From positions 1 through 64,000 of the forward strand of contig CAXTVQ010000001.1 of NCBI GenBank assembly GCA_964247705.1: a stretch of 64,000 nucleotides of DNA, given 5' to 3'. Under the pieces are notes generated by a model. The model was not told where the DNA came from and ran no database searches. It was given only the letters and a program-made list of their open reading frames with translations. This stretch comes from LMUY01 sp964247705. GTDB lineage: Bacteria; Pseudomonadota; Alphaproteobacteria; Acetobacterales; Acetobacteraceae. Numbering within the stretch: the first letter of the stretch is position 1; each line of letters opens with the position of its first letter. Below, piece after piece: positions 1-8,251 of this stretch. The translations under genes were made by a program, and so were the position numbers.

Positions 1-351
1 AAGCCCGGCCATGACGTGGGTGCGGAAGGCGTCTACGCGCCGTTCATCGCCTGGCCCGCGCACGCCGGGCGCCTGCGGCGATTTCGGTCCGTATTCCACG
101 GCGGGGCGGATGTCGGTCCAGGGTTTGGCCGGGGCGGGCGGCATGAACCGGGCCGTGCCCGCGGTGGACGCGGCGTAGGGGATGCCTTTGAACACGCAGA
201 CGTCGCCGTGGCCGAGGCCGGACACCTTGCCGGCGTCGGTGGCGACCGTGGGCGTCACCGCGGCCCGGGCTGGCGCGGCTGCGGACAACGCCAATGCGGC
301 GGCGCCGAGGGTCACCTGCCGCCGCCCGACGCCCGTTCCAGGTTCTGCCAT
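1..351 (-). CDS. Carboxylesterase type B, N-terminal part; gene runs off the left edge
   Basis: Reading leftwards from an ATG at 351 the frame stays open to base 1, so about 117 N-terminal residues are present. A GRRQVTLGAAALAL stretch followed by APARA (residues 9-30) looks like a Tat or Sec export signal. Then come GKVSG, KGIPYA (residues 55-60) and RFMPPAP...W, the usual N-terminal signature of para-nitrobenzyl-esterase/type B carboxylesterases, which are serine hydrolases of esters. The nucleophile elbow would lie beyond the edge and cannot be checked. A GGGAGG sits five bases before the start. The gene is divergent from the CoA-transferase at 551. Confidence 0.8.
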   Translation of the reverse strand, partial: MAEPGTGVGRRQVTLGAAALALSAAAPARAAVTPTVATDAGKVSGLGHGDVCVFKGIPYAASTAGTARFMPPAPAKPWTDIRPAVEYGPKSPQAPGVRGPGDERRVDAFRTHVMAGL

Positions 352-550
352 CGTGACCTCCCTCGCGGCTGTTGATCAGCCATTCTCAGATCGATGCTTA
401 GCGGTGAGACAACACCCGGCCGGGCCCGCTGACAAGACGTCGCCGGCCACGTCTTACTTGCGCCGTCGGTGGCGCTTGTGGCCAGCTTCGGTTGCCACGC
501 GGGCCGCCGCCAACCGATCGGCGGCGGCCAACAAGAAGGAAGAAGCAAGC

Positions 551-1681
551 ATGTTGCCACTGACGGGCATCAAGGTCGTGGAGTTGGCGCAGAATATCGC
601 CGGGCCGTATGCCGGGGAGATCCTGGGCATGCTGGGTGCGGACGTGGTGAAGGTCGAGCGGCCGGAGGGCGGGGATGACGCGCGTGGCTGGGGGCCGCCC
701 TTCGTGGATGGCATGGCGACGACGTTCCACACAGTCAACCGCAACAAGCGTTCGGTGACGCTGGACCTCAAGCACGCCGGGGATGTGGCTTGGCTGAAGG
801 ACTACGTGGCCGGGTGCGACGTGCTGATCCAGAATCTGCGGCCGGGTGTGACGGACCAGTTGGGGCTGGGGCCGGAGGTGATGCGGGCGGTCAACCCGCG
901 GTTGGTTTACTGCTCGCTCTGGGCGTTCGGGCATAAGGGGCCGATGCACCTCAAGCCGGGCTACGAGCCGATGATCCAGGCGTTCGCCGGGATGTTCAGC
1001 GTGAATGGCCAAGCCGATGGCCCGCCCACGCGGGTCGGGATGCAGGTGCTGGACCTGGGCACGGGCGTATGGGCGGCGCTGGGCACGCTGGCGGCGTTGC
1101 TGGAGCGGGAGAGGACGGGGCTCGGCTGCACGGTGGACACGTCGCTGTACGAGACGGCGCTCGGTTGGCTCTCGGTGCATTTCGCCGGGTTCCAGGCAAC
1201 GGGGGAGCACCCGGCGCGCCATGGCAGCGGCAACCCGAAGGTCGTGGTGTTCCAGTCCTTCGTCACCGCAGATGGGGAGGTGGTGGTCGCGGCCGCCAAT
1301 GACCGGCTGTTCCGCAAATACGTGGCCGAGCTTGGGCATCCGGAGTGGGGGGAGGATGCGCGATTTGCCACCAACGCGCTTCGGGTGGCGAACAAGCCTG
1401 CGATCATTCCACCGATCGCGCGGGTGATGCTGGAGGACAGCACGGCCAATTGGGTCACCCGGCTCGAGCGGATCGGCGTGCCGTGCGCGCCGATCAACGA
1501 CCTGCACGACGTCGTGGCCGACCCGCATCTGGCCGCACTCGGCGTGCTGCAGAAGCTGCCCGGGTCCGGGCTGGCCACGGTGGGGTTGCCGGTGAGTTTC
1601 GACGGCGTTCGCCCGTCGGTGCGGTCAAGCGCGCCGCTGCTGGGGGAGCACAACGGGGTGTTGGGGGTGCGCGCGGGCTGA
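551..1681 (+). CDS. CaiB/BaiF family (class III) CoA-transferase
   Basis: 376 residues, the normal length for class III CoA-transferases, which move CoA between carboxylic acids. The start has LTGIKVVELAQNIAGPYAG and MLGADVVKVERP, the N-terminal family signature. GLGCTVDTSLYE (near residue 190) matches the region carrying the catalytic aspartate; Asp196 is the candidate. ATG 551 is preceded by AAGGAAG; the open frame extends upstream but only into non-homologous sequence. It is first in a same-strand run with an ABC transporter and beta-oxidation-type enzymes, so it may activate or exchange CoA on the imported acid. The substrate cannot be read from sequence. Confidence 0.9.
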   Translation: MLPLTGIKVVELAQNIAGPYAGEILGMLGADVVKVERPEGGDDARGWGPPFVDGMATTFHTVNRNKRSVTLDLKHAGDVAWLKDYVAGCDVLIQNLRPGVTDQLGLGPEVMRAVNPRLVYCSLWAFGHKGPMHLKPGYEPMIQAFAGMFSVNGQADGPPTRVGMQVLDLGTGVWAALGTLAALLERERTGLGCTVDTSLYETALGWLSVHFAGFQATGEHPARHGSGNPKVVVFQSFVTADGEVVVAAANDRLFRKYVAELGHPEWGEDARFATNALRVANKPAIIPPIARVMLEDSTANWVTRLERIGVPCAPINDLHDVVADPHLAALGVLQKLPGSGLATVGLPVSFDGVRPSVRSSAPLLGEHNGVLGVRAG

Positions 1682-1768
1682 ATATCGGCGCTGGCGGGCG
1701 GCGCGGTTCCGGGCTTATCGTGGCGGCAACAGCGGCGCGAAGCCGCTAGCGGACGGGGGAAATGGCGG

Positions 1769-3034
1769 ATGAGGCTTGTTGGGTGGCTGGGCGCCGTGGC
1801 GTGTGCGATCGGTTTGGCGGCGCCGGTGGCAGCGATGGCGGCCGATGCGCCGGCCGAGATCAAGATCGGCACGCTGTATGCCAACTCCGGCGCCATGGCG
1901 AGCACCTCGGCCCCGCTGCATGTTGCACTGCAATACTGGGTGGACGGGCTGAACAAGCAGGGCGGCGTGTTCGTCAAGGGCTTCGGCAAGCGCATCCCGA
2001 TCAAGCTCATTTCGTATGACGACCAGAGTTCGCCGTCGCTCGCGGGCAACCTCACCAACCAGCTCATCACGCAGGACAAGGTGGACATCCTGCTGGCGGA
2101 TTCGACGTCGGTGATGACGGCGGCCTCCGTGCCGGTGGCGCGGGACCACAAGATGCTGCTGTGGGACATCACGGGCAGCAGCCCCAATTTCTTCAGCCCG
2201 GACAACCCCTACATCGTCTTGCTGGCGCTGGCGGCGACCGACCGGTATCCCAAGACGCTGGCCGACTTCGTGGCCGAGATGCCGAAGCTCGGGATCAAGT
2301 CGGCGGCGTTGCTTTACGTCACCGCCGACTACACGGCGTATCAGGCGAAGGCGGTGCGGGAGGCGTTGCAGCAGCATCCCGAGGTGAAGCTGGTGTTCGA
2401 CCGGGGGGTGCCGGCGACGACCACGGATTACACCGTGCTGATCAACACGATGCAGGCGGCGCAGCCGGACGCGGTGCTGGAGTTCGGCTATCCGACCAAT
2501 GAGCTCGCGTTCCTGGGGGCGCTGGGGGACAACGGCGCGAAGTTCAAGTTCCTGTTCACCGGGTATGGGTTGACCGAGCAGAACCTGATCAAGACGAACG
2601 GGTTGGCGGAGCAGCTTTACAACACGTATGCGCTGGCCGGGCCTGGATCGTACCAGTTCAAGACGGATTACGGGCTGAACCGGGCGCAGTTCGAGGAGGC
2701 GTTCGACGGGTATGTCAAAGCGAACGGGATCAAGGGGATCGAGTTCGGTTATAACGCGATCGCCGGGTATCAGGCGGGGCTGGTGATCGAGCGGGCGTTG
2801 GCGGCGGCCGAGAGCTTGGACCAGATGGAGCTGCGGCGGGCGGTGTTCACGCTGTCGGGCAACATGACGACGCTGGTAGGTGCGTTCGTGCTGGCGCCGG
2901 ACGGATCGCAGAGCGGGGAGATCGATCCGTTGGGGCAGATCCTGCCGCCGAAGGCCGGGTCGAGCGATTTAGGGCTGAATATCGTTTGGCCGGCGGACGA
3001 GGCGACGGCCAAGCCTATTTACCCGGCGCCTTAG
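1769..3034 (+). CDS. Liv-type ABC transporter periplasmic substrate-binding protein
   Basis: 421 residues. Signal peptide at residues 1-25 (hydrophobic core VACAIGLAAPVAA, cleavage near AMAADA). The mature protein starts EIKIGTLYANSG and contains repeated Leu/Ile/Val-binding-protein (Peripla_BP_6) features, such as the DDQSSP segment and ADSTSVMTAA. It would deliver substrate to the LivHMGF complex encoded downstream. ATG 1769 is preceded by GGGGGAAATGG; an ATG seven bases earlier is in another frame. The family also binds amides, urea, aromatic acids and short-chain acids. The acyl-CoA enzymes in the same operon make a carboxylate more likely than an amino acid (inference). Confidence 0.9.
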   Translation: MRLVGWLGAVACAIGLAAPVAAMAADAPAEIKIGTLYANSGAMASTSAPLHVALQYWVDGLNKQGGVFVKGFGKRIPIKLISYDDQSSPSLAGNLTNQLITQDKVDILLADSTSVMTAASVPVARDHKMLLWDITGSSPNFFSPDNPYIVLLALAATDRYPKTLADFVAEMPKLGIKSAALLYVTADYTAYQAKAVREALQQHPEVKLVFDRGVPATTTDYTVLINTMQAAQPDAVLEFGYPTNELAFLGALGDNGAKFKFLFTGYGLTEQNLIKTNGLAEQLYNTYALAGPGSYQFKTDYGLNRAQFEEAFDGYVKANGIKGIEFGYNAIAGYQAGLVIERALAAAESLDQMELRRAVFTLSGNMTTLVGAFVLAPDGSQSGEIDPLGQILPPKAGSSDLGLNIVWPADEATAKPIYPAP

Positions 3035-3035
3035 A

Positions 3036-3147
3036 TTGGGGCTCTGCCCCAAACCCCGCCAGAGGACAGTCGTCCTCTGGACACCTGTGGATACAGGGGT
3101 GAAGGGGACGACCGTCCCCTTCCGGGGTGCAGGGGCAGAGCCCCTGC
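3036..3147. repeat. Intergenic hairpin element, copy 1 (REP/MITE-like)
   Basis: Between the binding-protein stop and livH lie four consecutive inverted repeats: GGGGCTCTGCCCC (3038-3050), AGAGGACAGTCGTCCTCT (3061-3078), GGGGACGACCGTCCCC (3104-3119) and GGGGCAGAGCCCC (3132-3144). The first and last are reverse complements of each other, giving the element terminal inverted repeats. A clearly related copy lies at 24278-24371, also directly after a transporter binding-protein gene. It may stabilise the upstream mRNA or reduce read-through into the permease genes (inference). Confidence 0.75.
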
Positions 3148-3148
3148 G

Positions 3149-4024
3149 ATGCTGACCTACACGATCCTTGCCGGGCTTTTGTTCGGCCTGTACTACGCCC
3201 TCGTCGGCGTCGGCATGAACCTTGTCTTCGGCGTCATGCGCATCGTCAACCTCGCGCACGGCGACTTCCTGATGCTGGGCGCTTTCTCCGCTTATTGGTT
3301 GATGCGCACCGCCGCGATCAGCCCCGTCCCCACCGTTCTCGCCACCTTCGCCGTGTTCTTCGTCATCGCCCTGCCCGTGTACTACGCCCTGGTGCCGCGG
3401 CTGCAGCGCGCTCGCGATCCGGAGATGCTGTCGCTGATCCTGTTCTTCGGCCTGTCGCAAACGATCGAGGCCGTCGTCTCCATGCTGTTCGGCAACAACG
3501 AGCGCTCCATCCCGAGCCGGCTGCTGGGCGGCGGGCCGGTGCCGCTGCTGGGGCAGACGGTGCCGTTCGCCTGGGTGTATGCCGCTGGCGTGGCCGTGCT
3601 GATGCTGGCGGGCGTTTGGCTGTACCTATACCACACGCGGCTCGGGCGGCAGACGCGGGCGATCATGGCGCAGCGGGAGGAGGCGGTGGCGATCGGCATC
3701 GACGTGCACCGCATCTCGGCCGTGGCGTTCGGCTTCGGCACGGCGCTGGCGGCGGTGGCGGGGGTGTTCGCGCCATTCATGATGGGCAGCTTCACGCCGG
3801 GCCTGGGCGTGCCGATCGACCTGGTGTCGTTCGCGGTGGTGGTGATCGGCTCGTTGGGTAACCCGCTGGGGACGGTGCTGGGCGGCACGATCTACGGCGT
3901 GTGCCTGATGCTGATGCGGACCTATCTCAGCTCGTTCACGGATCTGCTGCCCAACCTGGTGCTGATCGCCGTGCTGCTGGTGCGGCCGACGGGGCTGTTG
4001 GGCGCGCGGGTGCGCTATGCCTAG
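3149..4024 (+). CDS. ABC transporter permease, LivH family
   Basis: 291 residues with about eight hydrophobic segments, typical of the first inner-membrane permease of branched-chain-amino-acid-type (HAAT) transporters. The N-terminus LLFGLYYALVGVGMNL followed by RIVNLAHGDFLMLGAF is the classical LivH opening. The RQTRAIMAQREEAVAIGID stretch near residue 170 is the cytoplasmic coupling loop contacting the ATPases. The gene starts right after a hairpin element and overlaps the next gene by eight bases, which implies translational coupling. It would form the channel with the product at 4017. Confidence 0.92.
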   Translation: MLTYTILAGLLFGLYYALVGVGMNLVFGVMRIVNLAHGDFLMLGAFSAYWLMRTAAISPVPTVLATFAVFFVIALPVYYALVPRLQRARDPEMLSLILFFGLSQTIEAVVSMLFGNNERSIPSRLLGGGPVPLLGQTVPFAWVYAAGVAVLMLAGVWLYLYHTRLGRQTRAIMAQREEAVAIGIDVHRISAVAFGFGTALAAVAGVFAPFMMGSFTPGLGVPIDLVSFAVVVIGSLGNPLGTVLGGTIYGVCLMLMRTYLSSFTDLLPNLVLIAVLLVRPTGLLGARVRYA

Positions 4025-4943
4025 AGGGCTGCGGACCGAGTTGCTGGCGGTGGTGCTGCCGGTGCTGGTGCTGTTCGGCGCCCTGCCCTGGCTGTACGAC
4101 AACCAGTTGCTGCTGCTGAACTTCGTCGTGTTCCTGGTACTGGCGCAGGGGCTGAACCTGACCTACGGGTTCTCCGGGTATCTGCCATTCGGCTACGTGG
4201 GCTTCTTCGGCGCGGGGGCGTACGGGTTCGCGCTGACGGTGATGCACGGGGTGGCGCCGCCGCTGGTGGGGGTGGCATTGGGTGGGGTCGCGGCGCTGCT
4301 CGTCGGGCTGCTGCTGGCGCCGCTGCTGCGGTTGCAGGGGGCGTATTTCGGGCTCGCCAGCCTGGCCGCGGCGGAGGCGCTGCGGCAACTGATCGCGAAC
4401 CCCGAGCTTGGCGGGCTGACAGGCGGGCCCTATGGCGTGCGGCTGGATGCGGGGTACCGGCCGGGGCTGACCTATGGGCTGGCGCTCGGCATCCTGGCGG
4501 TGACCATGGGGCTGGTCGCGACGTTCCGCCATGCGCGCTTCGGCCTGCGGCTGCGGGCGGCGCGGGATAATCCGTTGTCGGCGGCGATGGCGGGGATCGA
4601 CGTGGTGCGCGGGCGGCTGGTGGTGTGGCTGCTGAGTGCGGTGGTCGCCGGACTGATCGGGGCGGTGTTCGCGTGGCGTGCGGCGACGTTCTTCCCGGAG
4701 GCGGTGTTCGACTTCAACTTCAGCATCTTCGCCATCGTGTTCACCCTGTTCGGCGGCGCCGGGACGCTGATCGGCCCCGTGATCGGGGTGCTGGTGTTGT
4801 ACGGCACCTACAACGCGATCGGGGTTTCGGCGCCGCAGTACTTCCAGCTTGCCTACGGGCTGCTGATCATGGGGCTGGTGATGTTCTTTCCGGAGGGGCT
4901 GGCCGCCATCCCCCACATGATGCGGCGGCGCGCCCATGCTTGA
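4017..4943 (+). CDS. ABC transporter permease, LivM family
   Basis: 308 residues and multiple membrane segments. LNLTYGFSGYLPFGYVGFFGAGAYG is replaced here only in detail from the standard LivM motif (NL..G..G....G...F.GIGAY). A GLRLRAARDNPLSAAMAGID segment near residue 180 is the EAA-type coupling loop. It is the second permease of the Liv-type importer and overlaps livH by eight bases and the ATPase gene at 4936 by eight bases. No truncation is visible. Its product is expected in the inner membrane as a heterodimer with the LivH-like subunit. Confidence 0.9.
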   Translation: MPRGLRTELLAVVLPVLVLFGALPWLYDNQLLLLNFVVFLVLAQGLNLTYGFSGYLPFGYVGFFGAGAYGFALTVMHGVAPPLVGVALGGVAALLVGLLLAPLLRLQGAYFGLASLAAAEALRQLIANPELGGLTGGPYGVRLDAGYRPGLTYGLALGILAVTMGLVATFRHARFGLRLRAARDNPLSAAMAGIDVVRGRLVVWLLSAVVAGLIGAVFAWRAATFFPEAVFDFNFSIFAIVFTLFGGAGTLIGPVIGVLVLYGTYNAIGVSAPQYFQLAYGLLIMGLVMFFPEGLAAIPHMMRRRAHA

Positions 4944-5646
4944 GGCGCCGCTGCTGCACGTGACGGGAGTGGTGAAGCGGTTCGGTGGGTTCACCGCGCT
5001 GGACGGGATCGACCTCAACGTGGCATCGGGCGAGATCGTGGGGCTGATCGGGCCCAACGGCTCCGGCAAGACGACGCTGATCAACGTCATCAGCGGGTTG
5101 CTGCCGGCGGAGAGCGGTGAGATCCGGCTGGCGGGGCGCTCGCTGGTGGGGTTGCCGGCGCACCGCCGGGCGGCGGCGGGGGTGAACCGCACGTTCCAGG
5201 TGCCCAAGCCGTTCGCCTCGCTCACCGTGCGGCAGAACCTCGAGGTGGCGCATGGGGCTGGGGGCGATCTGGACAGCATCCTCGCCAGTGTGGAGCTGGA
5301 CCGGGATGCGAACCGCCTGGCCGGCGACCTCAATAGCGTGAGCCAGAAGATGCTGGACTTGGCGCGCGCGCTGGTCACCCGCCCCCGCCTGCTGCTGGTG
5401 GACGAACTCGCGTGCGGGCTGCACCCGGCGGAGCTGGACCGGGTGGCGGCGCGGCTGATGGCGCTGGCGGATGCGGGGATGGGGCTGGTGGTGGTGGAGC
5501 ACCTGATGAGCTTCATCGACCGCATCACCCACCGCGTGGTGGTGATGAACGCCGGCAAGCAGATCTTCGGCGGGCAGATGCGCGATGCGGCGCAGGACCG
5601 CGCGGTGATCGAGGTGTTCCTCGGCGCGCCGGAGCCCGTAGGGTGA
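4936..5646 (+). CDS. ABC transporter ATPase, LivG family, with altered signature motif
   Basis: 236 residues. Walker A GPNGSGKTT (near residue 40) and Walker B LLLVDE (near residue 155) are intact, and an H-loop VVEHLMSF is present. The ABC signature, normally LSYGQ or LSGGQ, reads NSVSQ (within DLNSVSQKMLDLARAL), keeping only the last residues. The frame is otherwise complete and slightly shorter than usual LivG. It should energise import with the LivF-like partner. The odd signature suggests that one of the two composite ATP sites of the heterodimer may be weakened (inference). It overlaps the upstream and downstream genes. Confidence 0.88.
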   Translation: MLEAPLLHVTGVVKRFGGFTALDGIDLNVASGEIVGLIGPNGSGKTTLINVISGLLPAESGEIRLAGRSLVGLPAHRRAAAGVNRTFQVPKPFASLTVRQNLEVAHGAGGDLDSILASVELDRDANRLAGDLNSVSQKMLDLARALVTRPRLLLVDELACGLHPAELDRVAARLMALADAGMGLVVVEHLMSFIDRITHRVVVMNAGKQIFGGQMRDAAQDRAVIEVFLGAPEPVG

Positions 5647-6365
5647 GCCTGCTGCGCACCGAGGGGCTCGAGGCGGGCTACGGCAACATCCAGGTGCTGT
5701 GGGGTGTCGACCTGGACGTGCGCGAGAACGAGACGGTGGTGCTGCTGGGTCCGAACGGCGCCGGCAAGACCACGCTGCTGAAATGCCTGCACGGGCTGCT
5801 GCCGGCGCGCGGCGGCAAGATCCTGTTCCGCGGCGAGGATGTCGCGCGCCTGCCCACCCGCGCCCGGGTGCGGTTGGGGATGAGCTACATGTCCGAACTG
5901 GGCGTGTTCCCGGGCATGACGGTGGCGGACAATATCGGGCTGGGCGGGCTGTTCGTTCCGGCCGCCAAGGCGCGGGCGCGGGCGGCGGAGCTGTTCGAGC
6001 TGTTCCCGGTGCTGAAGGAGAAGCGGCACCAGCTTGGCTCCAGCCTGTCGGGCGGGCAGCGCAAGATGCTGGGGATCGCCAAGGCGCTGGCCGCCTGCCC
6101 CACGTTGCTGGTGATGGACGAGCCGTCCGCCGGGTTGTCGCCGCTGATGGTGAGCACGGTGCTGCGCTCGCTGGCGGCCAGCCGTGCCGCCGGGTTGTCG
6201 ATGCTGATCGCCGAGCAGAACATCAAGTTCCTCGAGCTGGGCGACCGCGGGTTCACGCTGGAGGGGGGGCGGATCCGGTTCGGCGGCACACCGGCCGAGA
6301 TGCAGGCGGATGACGGGCTGCGGCGGGCGTATTTTGGATTGGGAGCCGAGAATGTTCACGCCTGA
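5643..6365 (+). CDS. ABC transporter ATPase, LivF family
   Basis: 240 residues from a GTG at 5643 that overlaps the livG stop (GTGA); a longer open frame upstream only runs through livG. Walker A GPNGAGKTT, signature LSGGQRKML and Walker B LLVMDEPSAGLSP are all canonical, as is the N-terminal GLEAGYGNIQVLWGVDL of LivF proteins. It pairs with the unusual LivG-like ATPase. Its last 14 bases overlap the start of the SDR gene at 6352, so transport and metabolic genes are translated as one coupled unit. Confidence 0.92.
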   Translation: MSLLRTEGLEAGYGNIQVLWGVDLDVRENETVVLLGPNGAGKTTLLKCLHGLLPARGGKILFRGEDVARLPTRARVRLGMSYMSELGVFPGMTVADNIGLGGLFVPAAKARARAAELFELFPVLKEKRHQLGSSLSGGQRKMLGIAKALAACPTLLVMDEPSAGLSPLMVSTVLRSLAASRAAGLSMLIAEQNIKFLELGDRGFTLEGGRIRFGGTPAEMQADDGLRRAYFGLGAENVHA

Positions 6366-7197
6366 CCTGCTGGCCGGCAAGCGCATCCTGATCACGGGGG
6401 GCGGCACCGGGCTGGGGCGCGCGATGGGCGAGCGGTTCCTGGGGCTTGGTGCGGCGCTGGTGATCTGCGGGCGCCGGGTGCCGGTGCTGGAGGAGACGGC
6501 GGCGGCGTTCCGCGCGGCGCACCCGGCGGCGCAGGTGGACACCGTGGGCTGCGACCTTCGCGATGCGGGCCAGGTGGAGGCGATGCTGGACACGATCTGG
6601 CGGGACCGGCCGCTGGACGCGCTGGTCAACAACGCCGCGGGCAATTTCCTGGCGCAGAGCCACCGGCTGTCGCCGCGGGCGCTGGATGCGGTGTTGGGCG
6701 TGGTGCTGCATGGGTCCGCCTACGCCACGTTCGGGTGCGGGCGGCGCTGGATCGAGGCGGGGCGGGGTGGGACGGTGCTGTCGATCCTCACGCTGTCGGC
6801 GCTGGGCGGGGCGGCGTTCACCGTGCCGTCGGCGATGGCGAAAGCGGGCGTGCTGGCGATGACGCGCAGCCTGGCGGTGGAGTGGGGGCGGCACGGCATC
6901 CGGCTGAACGCGGTGGCGCCGGGCGCTTTCCCGACGCCGGGTGCGGCGGCCGGGCTGGCGCCGCCGGGGCTGGCCAAACCCACGCCGGAGGCCACGATCC
7001 CGCTGGCCCGGGTGGGGGAGCACGTCGAGTTGGGCAATGCCTGTGCGTTCCTGTTGTCGGACCTGGCGTCCTACGTGACCGGGGACTGCATGGTGGTGGA
7101 TGGCGGCAAGCGCTGGCTGTCGGGGGCGGCACAGAGCGACACGGCGGCGTTGCTGGGTTTCGGCAACGCGTGGTGGGACGGGTTGCGGGGGCGCTGA
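6352..7197 (+). CDS. SDR oxidoreductase, 2,4-dienoyl-CoA reductase-like
   Basis: 281 residues. It has a Rossmann motif GGGTGLGRAMG at residues 15-25, NNAAGNF near residue 100 and LNAVAPG near 190. The usual YxxxK catalytic pair reads SAMAK, so the tyrosine is a serine while the lysine is kept. That pattern, with NNAAGNF and TRSLAVEWG, is known from 2,4-dienoyl-CoA reductases rather than classical 3-hydroxy dehydrogenases. A role in reducing an unsaturated acyl-CoA intermediate fits the neighbouring acyl-CoA dehydrogenases. The start ATG 6352 lies inside the end of livF. Substrate unknown. Confidence 0.82.
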   Translation: MFTPDLLAGKRILITGGGTGLGRAMGERFLGLGAALVICGRRVPVLEETAAAFRAAHPAAQVDTVGCDLRDAGQVEAMLDTIWRDRPLDALVNNAAGNFLAQSHRLSPRALDAVLGVVLHGSAYATFGCGRRWIEAGRGGTVLSILTLSALGGAAFTVPSAMAKAGVLAMTRSLAVEWGRHGIRLNAVAPGAFPTPGAAAGLAPPGLAKPTPEATIPLARVGEHVELGNACAFLLSDLASYVTGDCMVVDGGKRWLSGAAQSDTAALLGFGNAWWDGLRGR

Positions 7198-7233
7198 TGC
7201 CGGGTTCAGGATGCGAGGGCGGAGGGAACGGCG

Positions 7234-8250
7234 ATGAGTGACCAACTCACGGACAGTGCGGAACGCTTGTTTGCGGCGCATGGCGGCAAGGCGGTGATCC
7301 GGTCGGCGGAGGGTGGCGCTTGGCCCGACGCGCTGTGGAGCGCGGTGGAGGAGGCCGGATTTACCGCCGCTTTGCTGCCGGACGCGGCGGGCGGGTTCGG
7401 TGCGACTCCTGTTGAGGCGATGGGGCTGCTTCGGGTGGCGGCAGGGCACGCGGCGCCGATCCCGCTGGCGGAGACCATGCTGGCCGGGTGGCTGCTGGCG
7501 CAGGCTGGGCTGGACGTGCCGAGCGGGCCGCTGACGCTGGCGCCGGTTCGGCGGGATGACGGCTTGGTGCTGCAGGGCGGCCGGCTGTCGGGCACGGCAC
7601 GGCGGGTGCCGTGGGGACGCGATGCCAAGGCCGCGGCGGTGATCGTGGACGGGATGGTGACCTGCATGCCGGCCGGACGGTGGAGTGCGAGCCACGGCAC
7701 GAATATCGCCGGAGAGCCGCGCGATACGCTGGTGTTCGACGCCGCGGTGGACGCGGCGGCGTGCCCGGTTTCGGTGGCGGGGCTGCGGGCGGCGGGGGCG
7801 GCGGTGCGCACGGCGCAGATCGCGGGGGCGTTGACGCGCGTGCTGGACGTGTGCGTGACCTATGTGCAGACGCGGGTGCAGTTCGGCCGCCCGATCGGCA
7901 AGTTCCAGGCGATCCAGCAATCCATGGCGATCCTGGCCGGACAGTGCGCTGCTGCCGTGGCCGCCGCGGACATGGCGGCCGAGGCGCTGGGCGGCACGCT
8001 GGATCCGCTGGTGATCGGCGCCGCCAAGGCGCGGGCGGGGGAGGCCGCGTCGGTGGCGGCCGGGTTGGCGCACCAGGTGCATGGCGCGATCGGGTTCACC
8101 CAGGAATACGAGCTGCATCCGCTGACCCGGCGGCTTTGGTCCTGGCGGGACGAGTTCGGCAACGAGGCGGAGTGGAACGCGCTGGTCGGGCGCGCGGCGT
8201 TGCGGGCCGGTGCGGACGGGTTGTGGCCTGTGATTACGGCGGCAGCGTAA
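7234..8250 (+). CDS. Acyl-CoA dehydrogenase, short subunit type
   Basis: 338 residues, about 50 shorter than a standard acyl-CoA dehydrogenase. The middle beta domain is reduced and lacks the EPxSGSD flavin-loop motif seen in the partner at 10354. The C-terminal helical domain is clear: TRVQFGRPIGKFQAIQ, then HQVHGAIGFTQEYELHPLTRRLW. This resembles the smaller subunit of heteromeric (alpha2beta2) acyl-CoA dehydrogenases such as those of actinobacterial steroid side-chain degradation. GGAGGGA precedes ATG 7234. With the second dehydrogenase in the same operon, a heteromer is likely (inference). Confidence 0.85.
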   Translation: MSDQLTDSAERLFAAHGGKAVIRSAEGGAWPDALWSAVEEAGFTAALLPDAAGGFGATPVEAMGLLRVAAGHAAPIPLAETMLAGWLLAQAGLDVPSGPLTLAPVRRDDGLVLQGGRLSGTARRVPWGRDAKAAAVIVDGMVTCMPAGRWSASHGTNIAGEPRDTLVFDAAVDAAACPVSVAGLRAAGAAVRTAQIAGALTRVLDVCVTYVQTRVQFGRPIGKFQAIQQSMAILAGQCAAAVAAADMAAEALGGTLDPLVIGAAKARAGEAASVAAGLAHQVHGAIGFTQEYELHPLTRRLWSWRDEFGNEAEWNALVGRAALRAGADGLWPVITAAA

Positions 8251-8251
8251 C

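Noticed and set aside
182..550. N-terminal extension of the CoA-transferase to base 182
   Set aside because: The added residues are antisense to the esterase signal region and low-complexity; ATG 551 has a good ribosome-binding site and begins at the family's usual N-terminus.
3936..6644. 902-codon open frame on the minus strand across livM-livF
   Set aside because: Antisense shadow created by the very high GC; the plus strand has four complete ABC genes with motifs. The translation is rich in Arg, Pro, Gln and His and shows no domain.
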